Shown here: positions 9,599 to 19,076 of the stretch, one piece after another
How positions within the stretch are numbered: position 1 is the stretch's first letter
Layout: each line of letters begins with the position of its first letter
Program-made: the position numbers and the translations under genes
NCBI GenBank assembly: GCA_964622775.1
Contig: CAZUSO010000002.1
Location: forward strand, 1 to 64,000
From: CAZUSO01 sp964622775
GTDB taxonomy: Bacteria > Bacteroidota > Bacteroidia > Chitinophagales > Chitinophagaceae
DNA length: 64,000 nucleotides
Direction of reading: 5' to 3'
Notes under the pieces: model-generated
The model's database searches: none
What the model saw: the letters and a program-made list of their open reading frames with translations, nothing else
What the model was told of the DNA's origin: nothing

Positions 9599-10165
9599 TT
9601 AATAAATGTAAACAAAGTCGCTGATGAAAACGGCTTTTAGGGGTCTTATCCTCCTTTCAGTTCTTTGCAGGGATTTCCTTCCTGATATATCCTCTATATA
9701 CTGATTATATGGACCAACGAAATAAGTTCTTTGTACATTTATAAGCCTGCCTCCGGAAGAGAAATCCGATCCGCTAAAATTATATGTGACGCCGGCCTTT
9801 AAGCCTCTTATGTACCATATACCATCTTTTATTTCTGCTAAAAATTGCCCGATTGCGATCCGGAATAGGCTACAGACGAAAAACAGGAATGATGATAGAT
9901 GCCGTCCGATCCGCAGTTAATAGTGAAATTCCAGGCAGACAATGCTTCAAATTGCCGGGAAAAAGGCGGCTGAAATGGGCTAAAGGATCCTGATAAGCCG
10001 TTTAAATTTCCGCTTATTAACTACCCCGGTATGTTTCATAGGATGCTGTGATACCGGAAATCGGAGCGGTAGAATAAACAGTCCGGAACAATTTGTTGTG
10101 CCGCTTCCGGGACTAACACCGAACCATCCGAAGGAAGTATAGATATTTGCGGAAAGATTTTCCAT
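9599..10165 (-). pseudogene. Decayed gene of unknown, probably secreted, protein
   Basis: The minus strand holds protein-like sequence broken across frames. An open stretch of about 80 codons (9599-9846) contains IKDGIWYIRGLKAGVTYNF. It joins, by a one-base shift at a T run near 9843, a second stretch (to about 9998) with WNFTINCGSDGIY, and a third with PISGITASYETYRG (about 10026-10083). The Gly/Ser/aromatic-rich style resembles extracellular Bacteroidota proteins. I do not recognise a family. At least two frameshifts and several stops make it nonfunctional as read; a homopolymer error could explain one of them. Confidence 0.4.
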
Positions 10166-10334
10166 ATCCGGGAAATCTTATTTTTTGTGTGATTTGGATT
10201 ATTGTGTTCAGAAACTGCTAAAATGGCTATAGTTTTCTTATGTCGTCCGAAAATCAGTTTCGAAGATATCCTGCCGGTACCCAACTTCTTTAGAGCAATG
10301 TTTAGTCTATCAATTCAATTAAAATTAATATACT

Positions 10335-12665
10335 GTGAGAACATTACTCCTTTGTGCCGTTTTCTTTTTAGTTACCGGTAATGCTTTTGCACAAAAAGAT
10401 ACGGCATTCTGGTTTGCTGCTCCCGAAGTTTCGGAAGATGGAGTATTTCAATTAGACCGTCCGATTGCTCTGAAAATTACTTCTTACGGTATCCCAACCA
10501 CCGTTACCATTTCGTTACCGGCCAACTCCGCCGTTGCCCCCATCGTTACTCCGCTCGGAGCAAACGCTACATCCACCATAATCCTGGACGACTGGATTGA
10601 CGATATTGAAAACTCTGTGCCTGATATAGCCGTGAACAAAGGCATATTGATACAATCCGAATACCCCGTTACGGTGTATTACGAAGTGATTTCCGGAGGA
10701 GAATATATGCCTCGCGATAATCCTGAAGCATTTGTGCTGAAAGGCCGGAATGCATTAGGTACGGCGTTTTACATACCAGGTCAGGATGTGGTTAACAACG
10801 CTACCAATTATACCCCCCAGCCGGTAAATTCGTTTGATATTGTAGCCACCGAAGATGGTACCACGGTAAATATTACACCGAGTAATGATGTAGTCGGGCA
10901 TGCGGCTGCCGATGGCACTTACACCATATCATTAAACCGAGGCCAGACCTATTCGGCAAAAAGCCCTTCAGAAAATTCGCTTCTGAAGCTTGGCGGTTCG
11001 CATGTTACCTCCAATAAGGATATTGCGATAACCGTAAAAGACGATCTGTTGCTCGGAACTTTGTTTAACGGAGGTTGTGCGGATCTGACGGGTGATCAGA
11101 TTGTGCCGGTCAATATTGTCGGGACGGAATATATCGCTATCAAAACCGAATTAGGAGGCTGGGGCGATTTCGTATATGTTATGGCGACAGAAAACGGTAC
11201 GGAAGTGTTTCGTGACGGAGCGGCCGCAAGTGTGGCTACNNNNNNNNNNGGTGAATCATTCCGGTTCAATTTTGAAGATTTCGACGCCTCTTATATTGCT
11301 GCCACCAAGCCGGTTTATGTATGGCAGCTTGCGGGTTCGGGCTGTGAACTGGGAGCCGGTATATTGCCCCCGATACAGTGTACCGGCAGCGATACAGTAG
11401 CTTATGTGCGCTCATCACAATTTGAGCTATATATGAAGATAATAACGGAAAGCCCGAATACCGGCAGCTTCACCATTAACGGTGCTCCTTTATCGGGTAC
11501 AGTATTTAATGATGTTCCCGGCACTGACGGCAACTGGAAATTTGTCAGCGTATTTTTACCGCTTACCGAATACCCTTATAATTCCGTAATAAAAGTAATC
11601 AATTCAACCGGTGTATTCCATTTGTCCACTATTGATATCAACGGGGGAGGTACAAGCTATGGCTATTTTAGTAATTATGGTAGTTTGTCGCCGAAGATCA
11701 CGGCCAATAACCTTGTTTGCATAGGGGATACGGTTAAGCTGAACGCAACCAATATCAGCGGCGCGCAATACGACTGGTATGGGGCCGATGGCTTTACCAG
11801 TAGTGAGCAAAACCCGAAAATACCTGATGCAGGCGCCGCAAATTCCGGCTGGTATTATTTAACCGTAACCAATGCGTTTTGTAATGGTACGGACAGTATT
11901 TATATCAGTGTTATCGGCCCTCCTGATTTCAGTTTTGAATTATCCGACCCGGAAATCTGCAAAGGAGATACCGTTACGCTGAATGTCACAGGTAATGACG
12001 GCACGACTTCCGTTTGGCCTTCTTCAGGCGTCATTCAAACGGATAGCAGTATCTTCAGGATATGCCCTGATACCACTTCGCAATATTACATTTCCGTGGT
12101 GAACATCGCCGGATGCATTGCCATAGATTCCTTCAATATAAAAGTAGACTCCTTACCGGTTATAATTGTTTCGGCTACCGACAGCACCATAGGCTGTCCG
12201 GTACTCACTACACAGTTATTTGCTTCGGGAGCCGAACAGTATCACTGGCAGCCGGAGGCTTTGTGCAGCGATCCTCATATCTTCAATCCTATGGTGAGTC
12301 CGCACATGCGAACTACGTTTATAGTTACAGGCACAACTTCAAGCGGATGCAGCAATAGCGCAGGAATTATGATAGATTACGAATCAAGGGGCGTGGAGCT
12401 TATCCCTAATGCTTTTTCTCCTAATGGAGACGGTATCAACGATGAATTTATGCCTTATATCGAATGTGATTATGAGTTGGAATTTCTGAAGATATTCAAT
12501 CGTTATGGCGAGCTGGTTTTCAGCACCGGAAATGCCGGAGACGGATGGAAGGGAAATCAAAAAGGTGTTCCAAGTGATGTTGGCGTATATTTCTGGCTGT
12601 TACGGGGTAGGAGCTTTGACGGAACTACCCTGCAAATAAAAGGCGATGTAACTTTAATCAGATAA
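10335..12665 (+). CDS. Secreted IgGFc-binding-like protein with T9SS type B sorting domain
   Basis: A 776-residue protein. It begins with a signal peptide (MRTLLLCAVFFLVTGNAFAQ) read from a GTG codon. Residues about 25-450 resemble the bacterial IgGFc-binding N-terminal domain (QKDTAFWFAAPEV..., repeated beta-sandwich-like sequence). Two Ig-like segments rich in CxGDTV motifs follow (about 455-700). The last 90 residues are a gliding-motility-associated type B T9SS domain (PNAFSPNGDGINDEF, FNRYGELVF, GDVTLIR). It is therefore expected to be exported by the type IX system and anchored or released at the cell surface. Four residues around 302-305 are unknown because of a 10-N gap, which happens to keep the frame. 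Confidence 0.85.
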   Translation: MRTLLLCAVFFLVTGNAFAQKDTAFWFAAPEVSEDGVFQLDRPIALKITSYGIPTTVTISLPANSAVAPIVTPLGANATSTIILDDWIDDIENSVPDIAVNKGILIQSEYPVTVYYEVISGGEYMPRDNPEAFVLKGRNALGTAFYIPGQDVVNNATNYTPQPVNSFDIVATEDGTTVNITPSNDVVGHAAADGTYTISLNRGQTYSAKSPSENSLLKLGGSHVTSNKDIAITVKDDLLLGTLFNGGCADLTGDQIVPVNIVGTEYIAIKTELGGWGDFVYVMATENGTEVFRDGAAASVAXXXXGESFRFNFEDFDASYIAATKPVYVWQLAGSGCELGAGILPPIQCTGSDTVAYVRSSQFELYMKIITESPNTGSFTINGAPLSGTVFNDVPGTDGNWKFVSVFLPLTEYPYNSVIKVINSTGVFHLSTIDINGGGTSYGYFSNYGSLSPKITANNLVCIGDTVKLNATNISGAQYDWYGADGFTSSEQNPKIPDAGAANSGWYYLTVTNAFCNGTDSIYISVIGPPDFSFELSDPEICKGDTVTLNVTGNDGTTSVWPSSGVIQTDSSIFRICPDTTSQYYISVVNIAGCIAIDSFNIKVDSLPVIIVSATDSTIGCPVLTTQLFASGAEQYHWQPEALCSDPHIFNPMVSPHMRTTFIVTGTTSSGCSNSAGIMIDYESRGVELIPNAFSPNGDGINDEFMPYIECDYELEFLKIFNRYGELVFSTGNAGDGWKGNQKGVPSDVGVYFWLLRGRSFDGTTLQIKGDVTLIR
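11240..11249. other. Assembly gap of 10 N
   Basis: Ten undetermined bases inside the secreted IgGFc-like gene. True length unknown, so the reading frame on either side is only assumed to be continuous. Confidence 0.98.
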
Positions 12666-12763
12666 GTGCATAGCAGTCTTAGGATATAGAGCGCCCGGGA
12701 TTTGATGTTAGCTCTTAAGCAGGGAAATCGCTTTTAATATGGGGAGATCCCGGATTCTCGTTC

Positions 12764-12845
12764 GGCGTTTCTCTGACTACGTTGCAGAGGACTTCATGCT
12801 CTGAATGAAAGGGGAACACTAACGCCATAGTTCTATTTTAATTTT
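12764..12845. repeat. Dispersed 63-bp element with GGCGTT/AACGCC ends, copy 1
   Basis: Starts GGCGTT and ends AACGCC (12821-12826), then a shared TTTTAATTTT tail. A second copy of almost the same length and clearly related sequence lies at 40511-40591. Common internal words include CATGC, CTGAATGAAA and ACTAACGCCAT. No coding. Confidence 0.6.
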
Positions 12846-12977
12846 AGCAACTCTCCCTGTTAATTCATAGGCGCTATATACATCATCTTCATGCTGATCC
12901 AAAAATAAGTAAAAGCCGGTATTTTCCGGACAAATTTATAGATCATCTATCTTCATCCGGCTGTCGCGTTATGCTAT

Positions 12978-13215
12978 GCGGTCAGAGACCGCTGCCGCTG
13001 CGACGTAGTCTGGAGACTACCCTGAACACCCTCTTTTGAACACTACAGCGAACGGGGTATAAGCGGTCGGAATGACGACCGGAGTAAAATTTACGGAACA
13101 CAGCGCAGTAAATTTTATGGAGCAGAGGAATCTCCCGGGCGTTTGCCCATCCTCCCGGTTGGGAGATTCCTTCATGCGAAAATCCTAACCGGATTAAGCG
13201 TAATCCGGGATTTTC
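12978..13215. repeat. Cluster of perfect palindromes (REP-like spacer)
   Basis: Hairpins in order: GCGGTC/GACCGC (12978-12992), GTAGTCT/AGACTAC (13005-13020), GGAATCTCCC/GGGAGATTCC (13127-13170), and a compound stem GAAAAT...CCGGATTA/TAATCCGG...ATTTTC (13178-13215). The GTAG-headed hairpin recalls REP sequences mobilised by REP-associated transposases, but no such transposase gene is in the window. The spacer between the IgGFc-like gene and the L,D-transpeptidase holds nothing else I can support. Confidence 0.6.
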
Positions 13216-13517
13216 TTTTCGGAATGACGGTACGTTTTTGCAGAATGACAAAAAACCTTACACCACATGCAACATTTGGGATACACCCTTTTGCATCGCA
13301 GTATATGTGTTTAGATGATTTAATCATAGCTTTGTCTGCAATTTTAATATTCAGAATAAGCCGCTGCGCACATAAAGCATAAAAATCTTGACATCGGTTT
13401 ATCCTAAAAATGCTGTTCAGAAAGAATCAGGATCAGGCGTGTATCTTAGCGGACTGAATTTTTCAAATTTGCTGTTAAGAAACACCGCTGCAATAACAAA
13501 TAATATCAGGAGAAACT

Positions 13518-13525
13518 TATCTTTA
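13518..13525 (+). promoter_or_regulatory. Possible -7 element before the L,D-transpeptidase
   Basis: TATCTTTA differs from TAnnTTTG in the last base. If used, transcription starts about 13531, which supports an ATG at 13541 or later. Confidence 0.3.
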
Positions 13526-13540
13526 CACGGTTTAAATTCC

Positions 13541-14332
13541 ATGCTCCGAATAATGAATTACATAATGAGGCAGGCCGGTATCTTCCTGATATGTTTATTC
13601 CTGCTTGCTGCCACAGGCCCCGAATCGAATGCCCAGTGGGATGCCAGTTCGTTGCGCAGCTACCAGTTGTCCATGCCACGGGTATCCCGCGCTTATAGTA
13701 AATATAATGAATCGCTGCGTCAGGAATTTACCCAAAAAGGATTACATTATCCGCCGGAAAATATCTATCTGCGCTCCTTCAAGGCGCATAATGAACTGGA
13801 GGTTTGGGTGAAGGACCGCGGCGTGGACACCTATGCCTTGTTCAAAACCTATAAAATCTGTGCCTTATCCGGCTCATTGGGACCTAAGCGCTGGGAGGGT
13901 GATTTGCAGGTGCCGGAAGGCTTGTATTTTATTGCCGATTTCAATCCTAACAGCGATTTTTATTTGTCCATGCTGGTGAATTATCCTAATTATTCCGACC
14001 TGATCCTGGGCAATAAGCAGACGCCGGGCGGCGATATTTATATTCATGGCGGATGCGTAACCGTTGGCTGCCTTCCCATGACCGATCCCGGTATCCAGGA
14101 AATATACACCCTGTGCCTGAATGCCCGTACAAACGGACAGACTAATATCCCCGTTCATATCTTTCCGGTTCGATTCAACAGGGTAGGCCTGAATTTTCTG
14201 GGAAAAGCCTATGAAAATGATGAAGCCAAACAGCGGTTTTGGATTAACCTGAAAGCCGCATACGATTATTTTGAAAAAAATCATAAGCTCTTTCCCGTGA
14301 TGTACAATCAGGAAGGAAAATATGTGTTTTAA
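13541..14332 (+). CDS. L,D-transpeptidase (YkuD) family protein
   Basis: Cross-links or modifies peptidoglycan peptides in the periplasm through an active-site cysteine. The catalytic signature is visible as YIHGGCVTVGCLPM near residue 170: the His and the second Cys are the expected catalytic pair. Murein L,D-transpeptidases of this murein-YafK-like group have about this spacing. The N-terminus has a hydrophobic segment (IFLICLFLLAATG) followed by SNAQ, a good signal peptide. ATGs at 13541, 13553 and 13565 are all possible; upstream in-frame codons lack signal-peptide character. It is followed 17 bases later by holB and may be co-transcribed with it. Confidence 0.87.
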   Translation: MLRIMNYIMRQAGIFLICLFLLAATGPESNAQWDASSLRSYQLSMPRVSRAYSKYNESLRQEFTQKGLHYPPENIYLRSFKAHNELEVWVKDRGVDTYALFKTYKICALSGSLGPKRWEGDLQVPEGLYFIADFNPNSDFYLSMLVNYPNYSDLILGNKQTPGGDIYIHGGCVTVGCLPMTDPGIQEIYTLCLNARTNGQTNIPVHIFPVRFNRVGLNFLGKAYENDEAKQRFWINLKAAYDYFEKNHKLFPVMYNQEGKYVF

Positions 14333-14349
14333 AGCAAGCCTTTCCTGTT

Positions 14350-15492
14350 ATGCAATTTGCTGCTGTTGCCGGACAAAGCGCCCTCAAGCGAAGCTGGGTT
14401 TCCTTAGTGGAATCCGGGAATATTCCGCATGCACTGCTGCTCATGGGGAAAGAGGGCGCCGGCGGGCTTCCGCTGGCCATTGCCTTTGCCCAGTACCTGC
14501 TTTGCGAACAAAAGGGCAGCTCAGATTCCTGCGGCCAATGCCCTGCCTGCCGGAAAATAGCAAAATTAGTGCACCCCGACCTGCATTTCAGCTTTCCGGC
14601 CATAGCGCCGAAGACGGGCGCCAAACCGCTCAGCCGGCATTTTATGGAACCCTTCCGGGAGTTCTTTTTACAGACTCCCTACGGAAGCACTTACGACTGG
14701 CTGCAATACATCAATGCGGAAAATAAACAGGGTAATATTCCTGCTGAAGAATGTCGTGAAATTATTGAACGGCTCAGCTTCAAATCATTCGAGGGCGGTT
14801 ACAAAATTCAAATCATCTGGCGACCGGAATATCTGGGCCGGGAGGGCAATATCCTGCTGAAGCTGATTGAAGAACCGCCGGCAGATACCCTGATCCTATT
14901 GGTAGCCGAGCAAGCGGAAAATATTATCCCTACCATACTGTCGCGTACTCAGTTGCTGAAACTGGCTCCGCTGAGTACAGCAGAAATTGCGGAAGCGTTG
15001 ATGGCCAAAAATCAGATTGATTTCAAAAAGGCCAGCCAGATCGCTCACTTGTCGGAAGGCAGCTATACGCAGGCTTTGCAGTTGATGCACAGTCATTCCA
15101 ACGACCTTCTGGCGCCTTTACAGGACTGGTTGCAGGCTATATTCAGCAATAAGATGATTGCGGTTCATCAATGGGTGGAAGATATGGCTAAGCAAGGCCG
15201 GGAGCAGCAGAAAAACAGCCTGATATACCTGCAGCAACTGCTGGCTCATGCATTGCGCATGATCCTGATTCCGGGCTATCAGCCGCCGTTGCCAGACGAC
15301 GAATTAGCCTTCCTGAGGTCGCTTTGCTCCAGAGCGATAAGCGCCCGTACCTGTGAGTTGTTCATCAGTTCTATTAATAAGGCTGTTTATCATATTGAAC
15401 GTAACGCCCATTCCAAAACGCAATTGCTGTACCTCTCCGTTCAGATGCAATATCATTTGAAAGAAAGGGAACTGAAAGCATTTTCATCCTGA
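14350..15492 (+). CDS. holB: DNA polymerase III delta-prime subunit
   Basis: Clamp-loader subunit that helps open the sliding clamp during replication. The 380-residue protein has the AAA+ N-terminal fold: a degenerate Walker A (GKEGAGGLPLA, without the lysine-threonine pair), as expected for the non-hydrolysing delta-prime. A four-cysteine zinc module follows (C at 54, then CGQCPAC). IEEPPADTLILL and SRTQLLKL stand where the Walker B/sensor 1 segments do in DnaX relatives. It begins 17 bases after the transpeptidase stop. The gamma/tau subunit also looks similar but would keep an intact Walker A, so delta-prime is preferred. Confidence 0.88.
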   Translation: MQFAAVAGQSALKRSWVSLVESGNIPHALLLMGKEGAGGLPLAIAFAQYLLCEQKGSSDSCGQCPACRKIAKLVHPDLHFSFPAIAPKTGAKPLSRHFMEPFREFFLQTPYGSTYDWLQYINAENKQGNIPAEECREIIERLSFKSFEGGYKIQIIWRPEYLGREGNILLKLIEEPPADTLILLVAEQAENIIPTILSRTQLLKLAPLSTAEIAEALMAKNQIDFKKASQIAHLSEGSYTQALQLMHSHSNDLLAPLQDWLQAIFSNKMIAVHQWVEDMAKQGREQQKNSLIYLQQLLAHALRMILIPGYQPPLPDDELAFLRSLCSRAISARTCELFISSINKAVYHIERNAHSKTQLLYLSVQMQYHLKERELKAFSS

Positions 15493-15527
15493 CAAAGGTC
15501 CGGCAAGCAGGTCGGGTTAAGAGACAC

Positions 15528-16705
15528 TTAATGCAGATCTTCCGCATGGATGGCGTCCGGCGTGGTAATCCTGTATGATTTATCCTGCATATTGATCAGG
15601 ATGTAGGAAGGAATTGCATCAATACGAAACAATTGTTTTAATTCATGATCCGAATCATAAACCTGTAAAAACGGGTTTTCATCTTCACGGACAGCCTGCC
15701 CGGCTGCAGCCTGTTCGGAATCAATATTGACCCCGATGATCGTAAGCTTTTCGCGGGATATCACCGACCCTAACTGCTTCAGTTTTCCCCTGATGGCATT
15801 TCGGCAGGGCAGGCACCAGGATGCCCAGAAATCAAGGAGTATATAATGGCTATTGATGCCGTTTAATTTAAAGACGCTTCCGTCAGACAGAACAAGATTT
15901 TGATCCAGAAGCGCAGGAATGTCAACTCCCAGCAGAGATTGATAATAATCAGCAATGGAGCTGAAAACAATGCTTTCCCCTTCCTCCGGTTGATTCAGGA
16001 AATCGCCCAAAGCGGAATCTGCCATATTGCTTTGGAATCCGTAATATGCCAGGCCAAGCGCCAGCGCATTTTTGTTTTTTATTGTTTTCAAAAAGACCAG
16101 GAGATCATGGTTGGTGCTGTTATTTGTTTCCCGGATTGCTGCAATGGCTTTAGTTATCAAAGCCTGGGTCGTTGCCGTATCATTGCCATCAATTTGATTC
16201 AGTAAAGCGCCGTAATATTTCATCGTGTCATAAACCGGCATTTTCAGGGCAATGATTTTAGCAATATGCTCATTGACAGCCTGCGTTTCGGCATCAGGAC
16301 AGGAACATGCTGCTGAAAATAATAAACGGGAAATGTCGGCATGAAAGGAAATATTTCCGGAATATGCGGTGGTGACCACAAATACATAATTGTCCTGTTG
16401 GCCATCCTGGATAAAGGCTCCGGGGCCGGAACTGTTTGCCGGAACGACAGTTAACCGGTAAAGGCTATTCGGCTTTATATTTTTAAAGATGAAATTCCCC
16501 CTTGAATCCATCCTGCAGGAATCCACAACCGTCCGGTCACTTCCGCTGAACGGGTCGTCGTAGCGCTGCATTTCAAGAAGGTAAATAACGGTATTTCAAT
16601 TCTTACCGGGAATAATATTTCCGCTGATCGTTGTAGCAGTTGCCGGAAGACAACCGCAGGAAAGCAGTGCAAAAAGGATATTGAAAAAAGCCGGGCGGGT
16701 TTCAT
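15528..16705 (-). pseudogene. TlpA-like thioredoxin-fold lipoprotein gene with two lesions
   Basis: An open frame from 16571 encodes 347 residues with a thioredoxin-like C-terminal domain (DFWASWCLPCRNA, a CLPC redox site near residue 257) and a DUF4369-like N-terminal region. The same frame continues upstream past an in-frame TGA (16596-16598) into TISGNIIPGKN and a lipoprotein signal LFALLSCGCLP, so the family N-terminus is cut off. The natural ATG (16703-16705) is in another frame; one inserted base near codon 3 would give MK-x-RPAFFNILFALLSC. Two separate lesions suggest a true pseudogene, although sequencing errors remain possible. If translated from 16571 the product would lack its export signal. 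Confidence 0.7.
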
Positions 16706-16741
16706 GAAAATAATGAAGTAGTTGATATTATGAGCTTTTCC

Positions 16742-17539
16742 CTATACCATTTTCAGGCTCTGCCCGGCCAGCAGCAGGATGATAATAATGCCGCCTACGA
16801 TGATGCGGTACAGTCCGAAAATTTTAAAGCCATGCTTAGTCAGAAAACTGATGAAAAATTTGATAGCCGCCATAGCCACTAAAAAAGCAACGAGATTGCC
16901 TGCGGCCAGCAGTTTGATTTCTTCCCCGGTAAAATTTGCGCCAGATTCTTTATAGAAATCATACATCTTTTTAGCGGTAGCGGCAAACATGGTTGGCACA
17001 GCCAGGAAGAAGGAAAACTCGGCTGCTGCCTTCCGGCTCAGTCTTTGCGTCATGCCTCCGATAATGGTGGCCGCAGAACGCGATACGCCCGGTATCATGG
17101 CGATACATTGAAAAAGACCAATGACCAAAGCAGATTTATACGGTGTTTCCTCCCCTTCGTCGATTTTGGGGTTTTTGAATAACTGATCAATAAACAACAA
17201 AACGATACCGCCGGCCACTAAAGAAATGGCTACGGTGAGCGGGCTTTCCAGCATGGCGTCAATCTTATCGCTGAAAATAACGCCGAAAATCGCCGCCGGG
17301 ATAAAAGCCGTCAGCAATTTCAGGTAAAAATCAAAGGACTTAAAAAAGCGTTTGAAATACAAAACCACCACGGAGAGGATGGCGCCGAACTGAATGGCTA
17401 CCGTAAACATCTTTACAAAATTACTTTCCTGAATGCCCATAATGCTGCTGCCGATAATCATGTGGCCGGTGGAGGAAACAGGTAGAAATTCAGTTAATCC
17501 TTCGATGATGGCAAGGATGATGGCCTGGATGTAAGTCAT
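16742..17539 (-). CDS. uppP: Undecaprenyl-diphosphate phosphatase
   Basis: Recycles the undecaprenyl carrier lipid for cell-wall synthesis and can confer bacitracin tolerance. The 265-residue protein is all membrane helices, with the two family signatures: EGLTEFLPVSSTGHMI near residue 13 and PGVSRSAATI near residue 147 (Glu, Ser, His and Arg are the catalytic candidates). Length is normal for UppP/BacA. It begins 20 bases after queE on the same strand, so the two are probably one transcript. Confidence 0.95.
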   Translation of the reverse strand: MTYIQAIILAIIEGLTEFLPVSSTGHMIIGSSIMGIQESNFVKMFTVAIQFGAILSVVVLYFKRFFKSFDFYLKLLTAFIPAAIFGVIFSDKIDAMLESPLTVAISLVAGGIVLLFIDQLFKNPKIDEGEETPYKSALVIGLFQCIAMIPGVSRSAATIIGGMTQRLSRKAAAEFSFFLAVPTMFAATAKKMYDFYKESGANFTGEEIKLLAAGNLVAFLVAMAAIKFFISFLTKHGFKIFGLYRIIVGGIIIILLLAGQSLKMV

Positions 17540-17559
17540 AAAATGTTTCGGATAAACGA

Positions 17560-18192
17560 TTAGGGAATGTGAATGTATTTATGCGTTTGCAAAGATAGCT
17601 GCCATTGCGGATGTTGCTGTATATAATCAATAATTAAGGGTGTCATCGCATCGCGCTTATCCCATTCCGGCTGCAGATACAGCCTGCAGTCCGGGGCCAC
17701 GAGCCGGGCATATTCTTCGGCCCATTTAAAATCGGAACGGTTGTAAACAATGATCTTAAGCTCATTTGCCGGGGCGATATTTTCCCGAACCGGCTGCAGG
17801 AATTTTTTGGGCGAAAGCGTGATCCAGTCCCAGGTTCCGCTGAGCGGATGCGCCCCCGATGTTTCAATATGCGCCCGTAGCCCGGCCTGATGAATGGCAT
17901 CCGTCAGGGGAGCAAGGTTGTACAATGTAGGTTCTCCGCCGGTAATGACCACGATCTTTCCTGGATGAGCCTTGGCATAAACCATCATGTCTTTTACCGC
18001 AACTTTCGGATAAATATCGGCATTCCAGCTTTCTTTCACATCGCACCATACGCAACCCACATCACAGCCTCCCAGGCGGATAAAATACGCAGCCTGACCC
18101 GAATAGAAGCCTTCACCCTGCAGGGTGTAAAAATGCTCCATCAGCGGATAGGCCTGCATATTTTCCATAACGGTTGGCGCCAGTTTTTTCAT
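17560..18192 (-). CDS. queE: 7-carboxy-7-deazaguanine synthase (radical SAM)
   Basis: Makes the 7-deazaguanine core of queuosine by ring contraction of 6-carboxytetrahydropterin. The radical-SAM cysteines are in CDVGCVWCDVK (C-x3-C-x2-C) near residue 43; HFYTLQGEGFYSG precedes them and ITGGEPTLY follows near residue 84. About 210 residues is the usual length. The start at MKKLAPTV is chosen because the longer form begins almost on the transcription start predicted from the upstream -7 element. None of the other queuosine genes is in the window; folE further along supplies the same pterin branch but is not linked to it. Confidence 0.92.
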   Translation of the reverse strand: MKKLAPTVMENMQAYPLMEHFYTLQGEGFYSGQAAYFIRLGGCDVGCVWCDVKESWNADIYPKVAVKDMMVYAKAHPGKIVVITGGEPTLYNLAPLTDAIHQAGLRAHIETSGAHPLSGTWDWITLSPKKFLQPVRENIAPANELKIIVYNRSDFKWAEEYARLVAPDCRLYLQPEWDKRDAMTPLIIDYIQQHPQWQLSLQTHKYIHIP

Positions 18193-18226
18193 AGAAAGCC
18201 CAGAACAAAACAGGTTCACGGCGCCG

Positions 18227-18234
18227 CAAAAATA
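18227..18234 (-). promoter_or_regulatory. Promoter -7 element for queE-uppP
   Basis: TATTTTTG on the minus strand fits TAnnTTTG; transcription would start near 18221 and leave about 28 bases before the chosen ATG. Confidence 0.5.
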
Positions 18235-18430
18235 ATTTATTTTGAGGGATGAGCGTCAGGAGCCTGAATTTATAACTTTTTGGCGGTAATAGCCACAGCG
18301 TTCATGTGCTTTTGATGCTTATGGAATACCCTGCTCATTTCCAGAATACGCTGTTTTGTTTTAGCGTTCATGAGGATATTGCCGGAAATTTTCAGGAATC
18401 GGGCAAATCCTTCATCGTCCAGGATACACC

Positions 18431-18930
18431 TGAAAAAGTGTATCATTCCGCAGGAATCTATAAAGAGCTNNNNNNNNNNNNNNNNNNNNNNNNNNNNNNN
18501 NNNNNNNNNNNNNNNNNNNNNNNNNNNNNNNNNNNNNNNNNNNNNNNNNNNNNNNNNNNNNNNNNNNNNTATGGCGTAACAATGAAGTGGATTAGATGCT
18601 TACAGCATGACAAACAGTAAAAGGCAGTGTCATTCCGCAGGAATCTATAAGGAGCTTATAGCATGACAAACAGTAAAAAGTAGTGTCATTCCGCAGGAAT
18701 CTATAAAGAGCTTATGGCGTAACAATGAAGTGGATTAGATGCTTACAGCATGACAAACAGTAAAAGGTAGTGTCATTCCGCAGGAATCTATAAGGAGCTT
18801 ATAGCGTAACAACGAAGTGGATTATATGCTTACAGCATGACAGTGTAGCTTATGGTCATACGCAGGAATCTAAAAAAGGATACAGGATAACAGGAAAAGA
18901 ACAGATGCTTACAGCATGACACGCTTTTGC
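18431..18930. repeat. Tandem array of 55-87 bp intergenic repeat units, interrupted by an assembly gap
   Basis: CATTCCGCAGGAATCT occurs at 18444, 18631, 18687 and 18774, with a degenerate copy near 18856. Spacings of 56, 87 and 82 bases reflect a short unit and a longer unit that adds GATGCTTACAGCATGACA. The units also share AACAGTAAAA. Unlike a CRISPR array there is no constant repeat with unique spacers: the whole unit is repeated. The array sits in an 880-base spacer between divergent queE and convergent folD, and the assembler failed inside it (100 N). Confidence 0.85.
18470..18569. other. Scaffold gap of 100 N
   Basis: Exactly 100 N inside the repeat array, the usual filler for a gap of unknown size. 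The true number of repeat units is therefore unknown. Confidence 0.98.
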
Positions 18931-19076
18931 CCTTGCTTCATCTCCTGCCATTGCAGGACTTTTCTCACCGCAGGTAATTTATATAATGCGGAGCGCATGA
19001 TAATGGAGCGCGGAGCGCGGAAAACCCAAAATTCAAAATTCCAGCACTCCTGATATTCCGGAAACTTAAATGCTTA

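Noticed and set aside
18431..18930. CRISPR array
   Set aside because: Repeat spacing is irregular (56, 87, 82) and the sequence between the common words is itself repeated, not unique; no cas genes are present.
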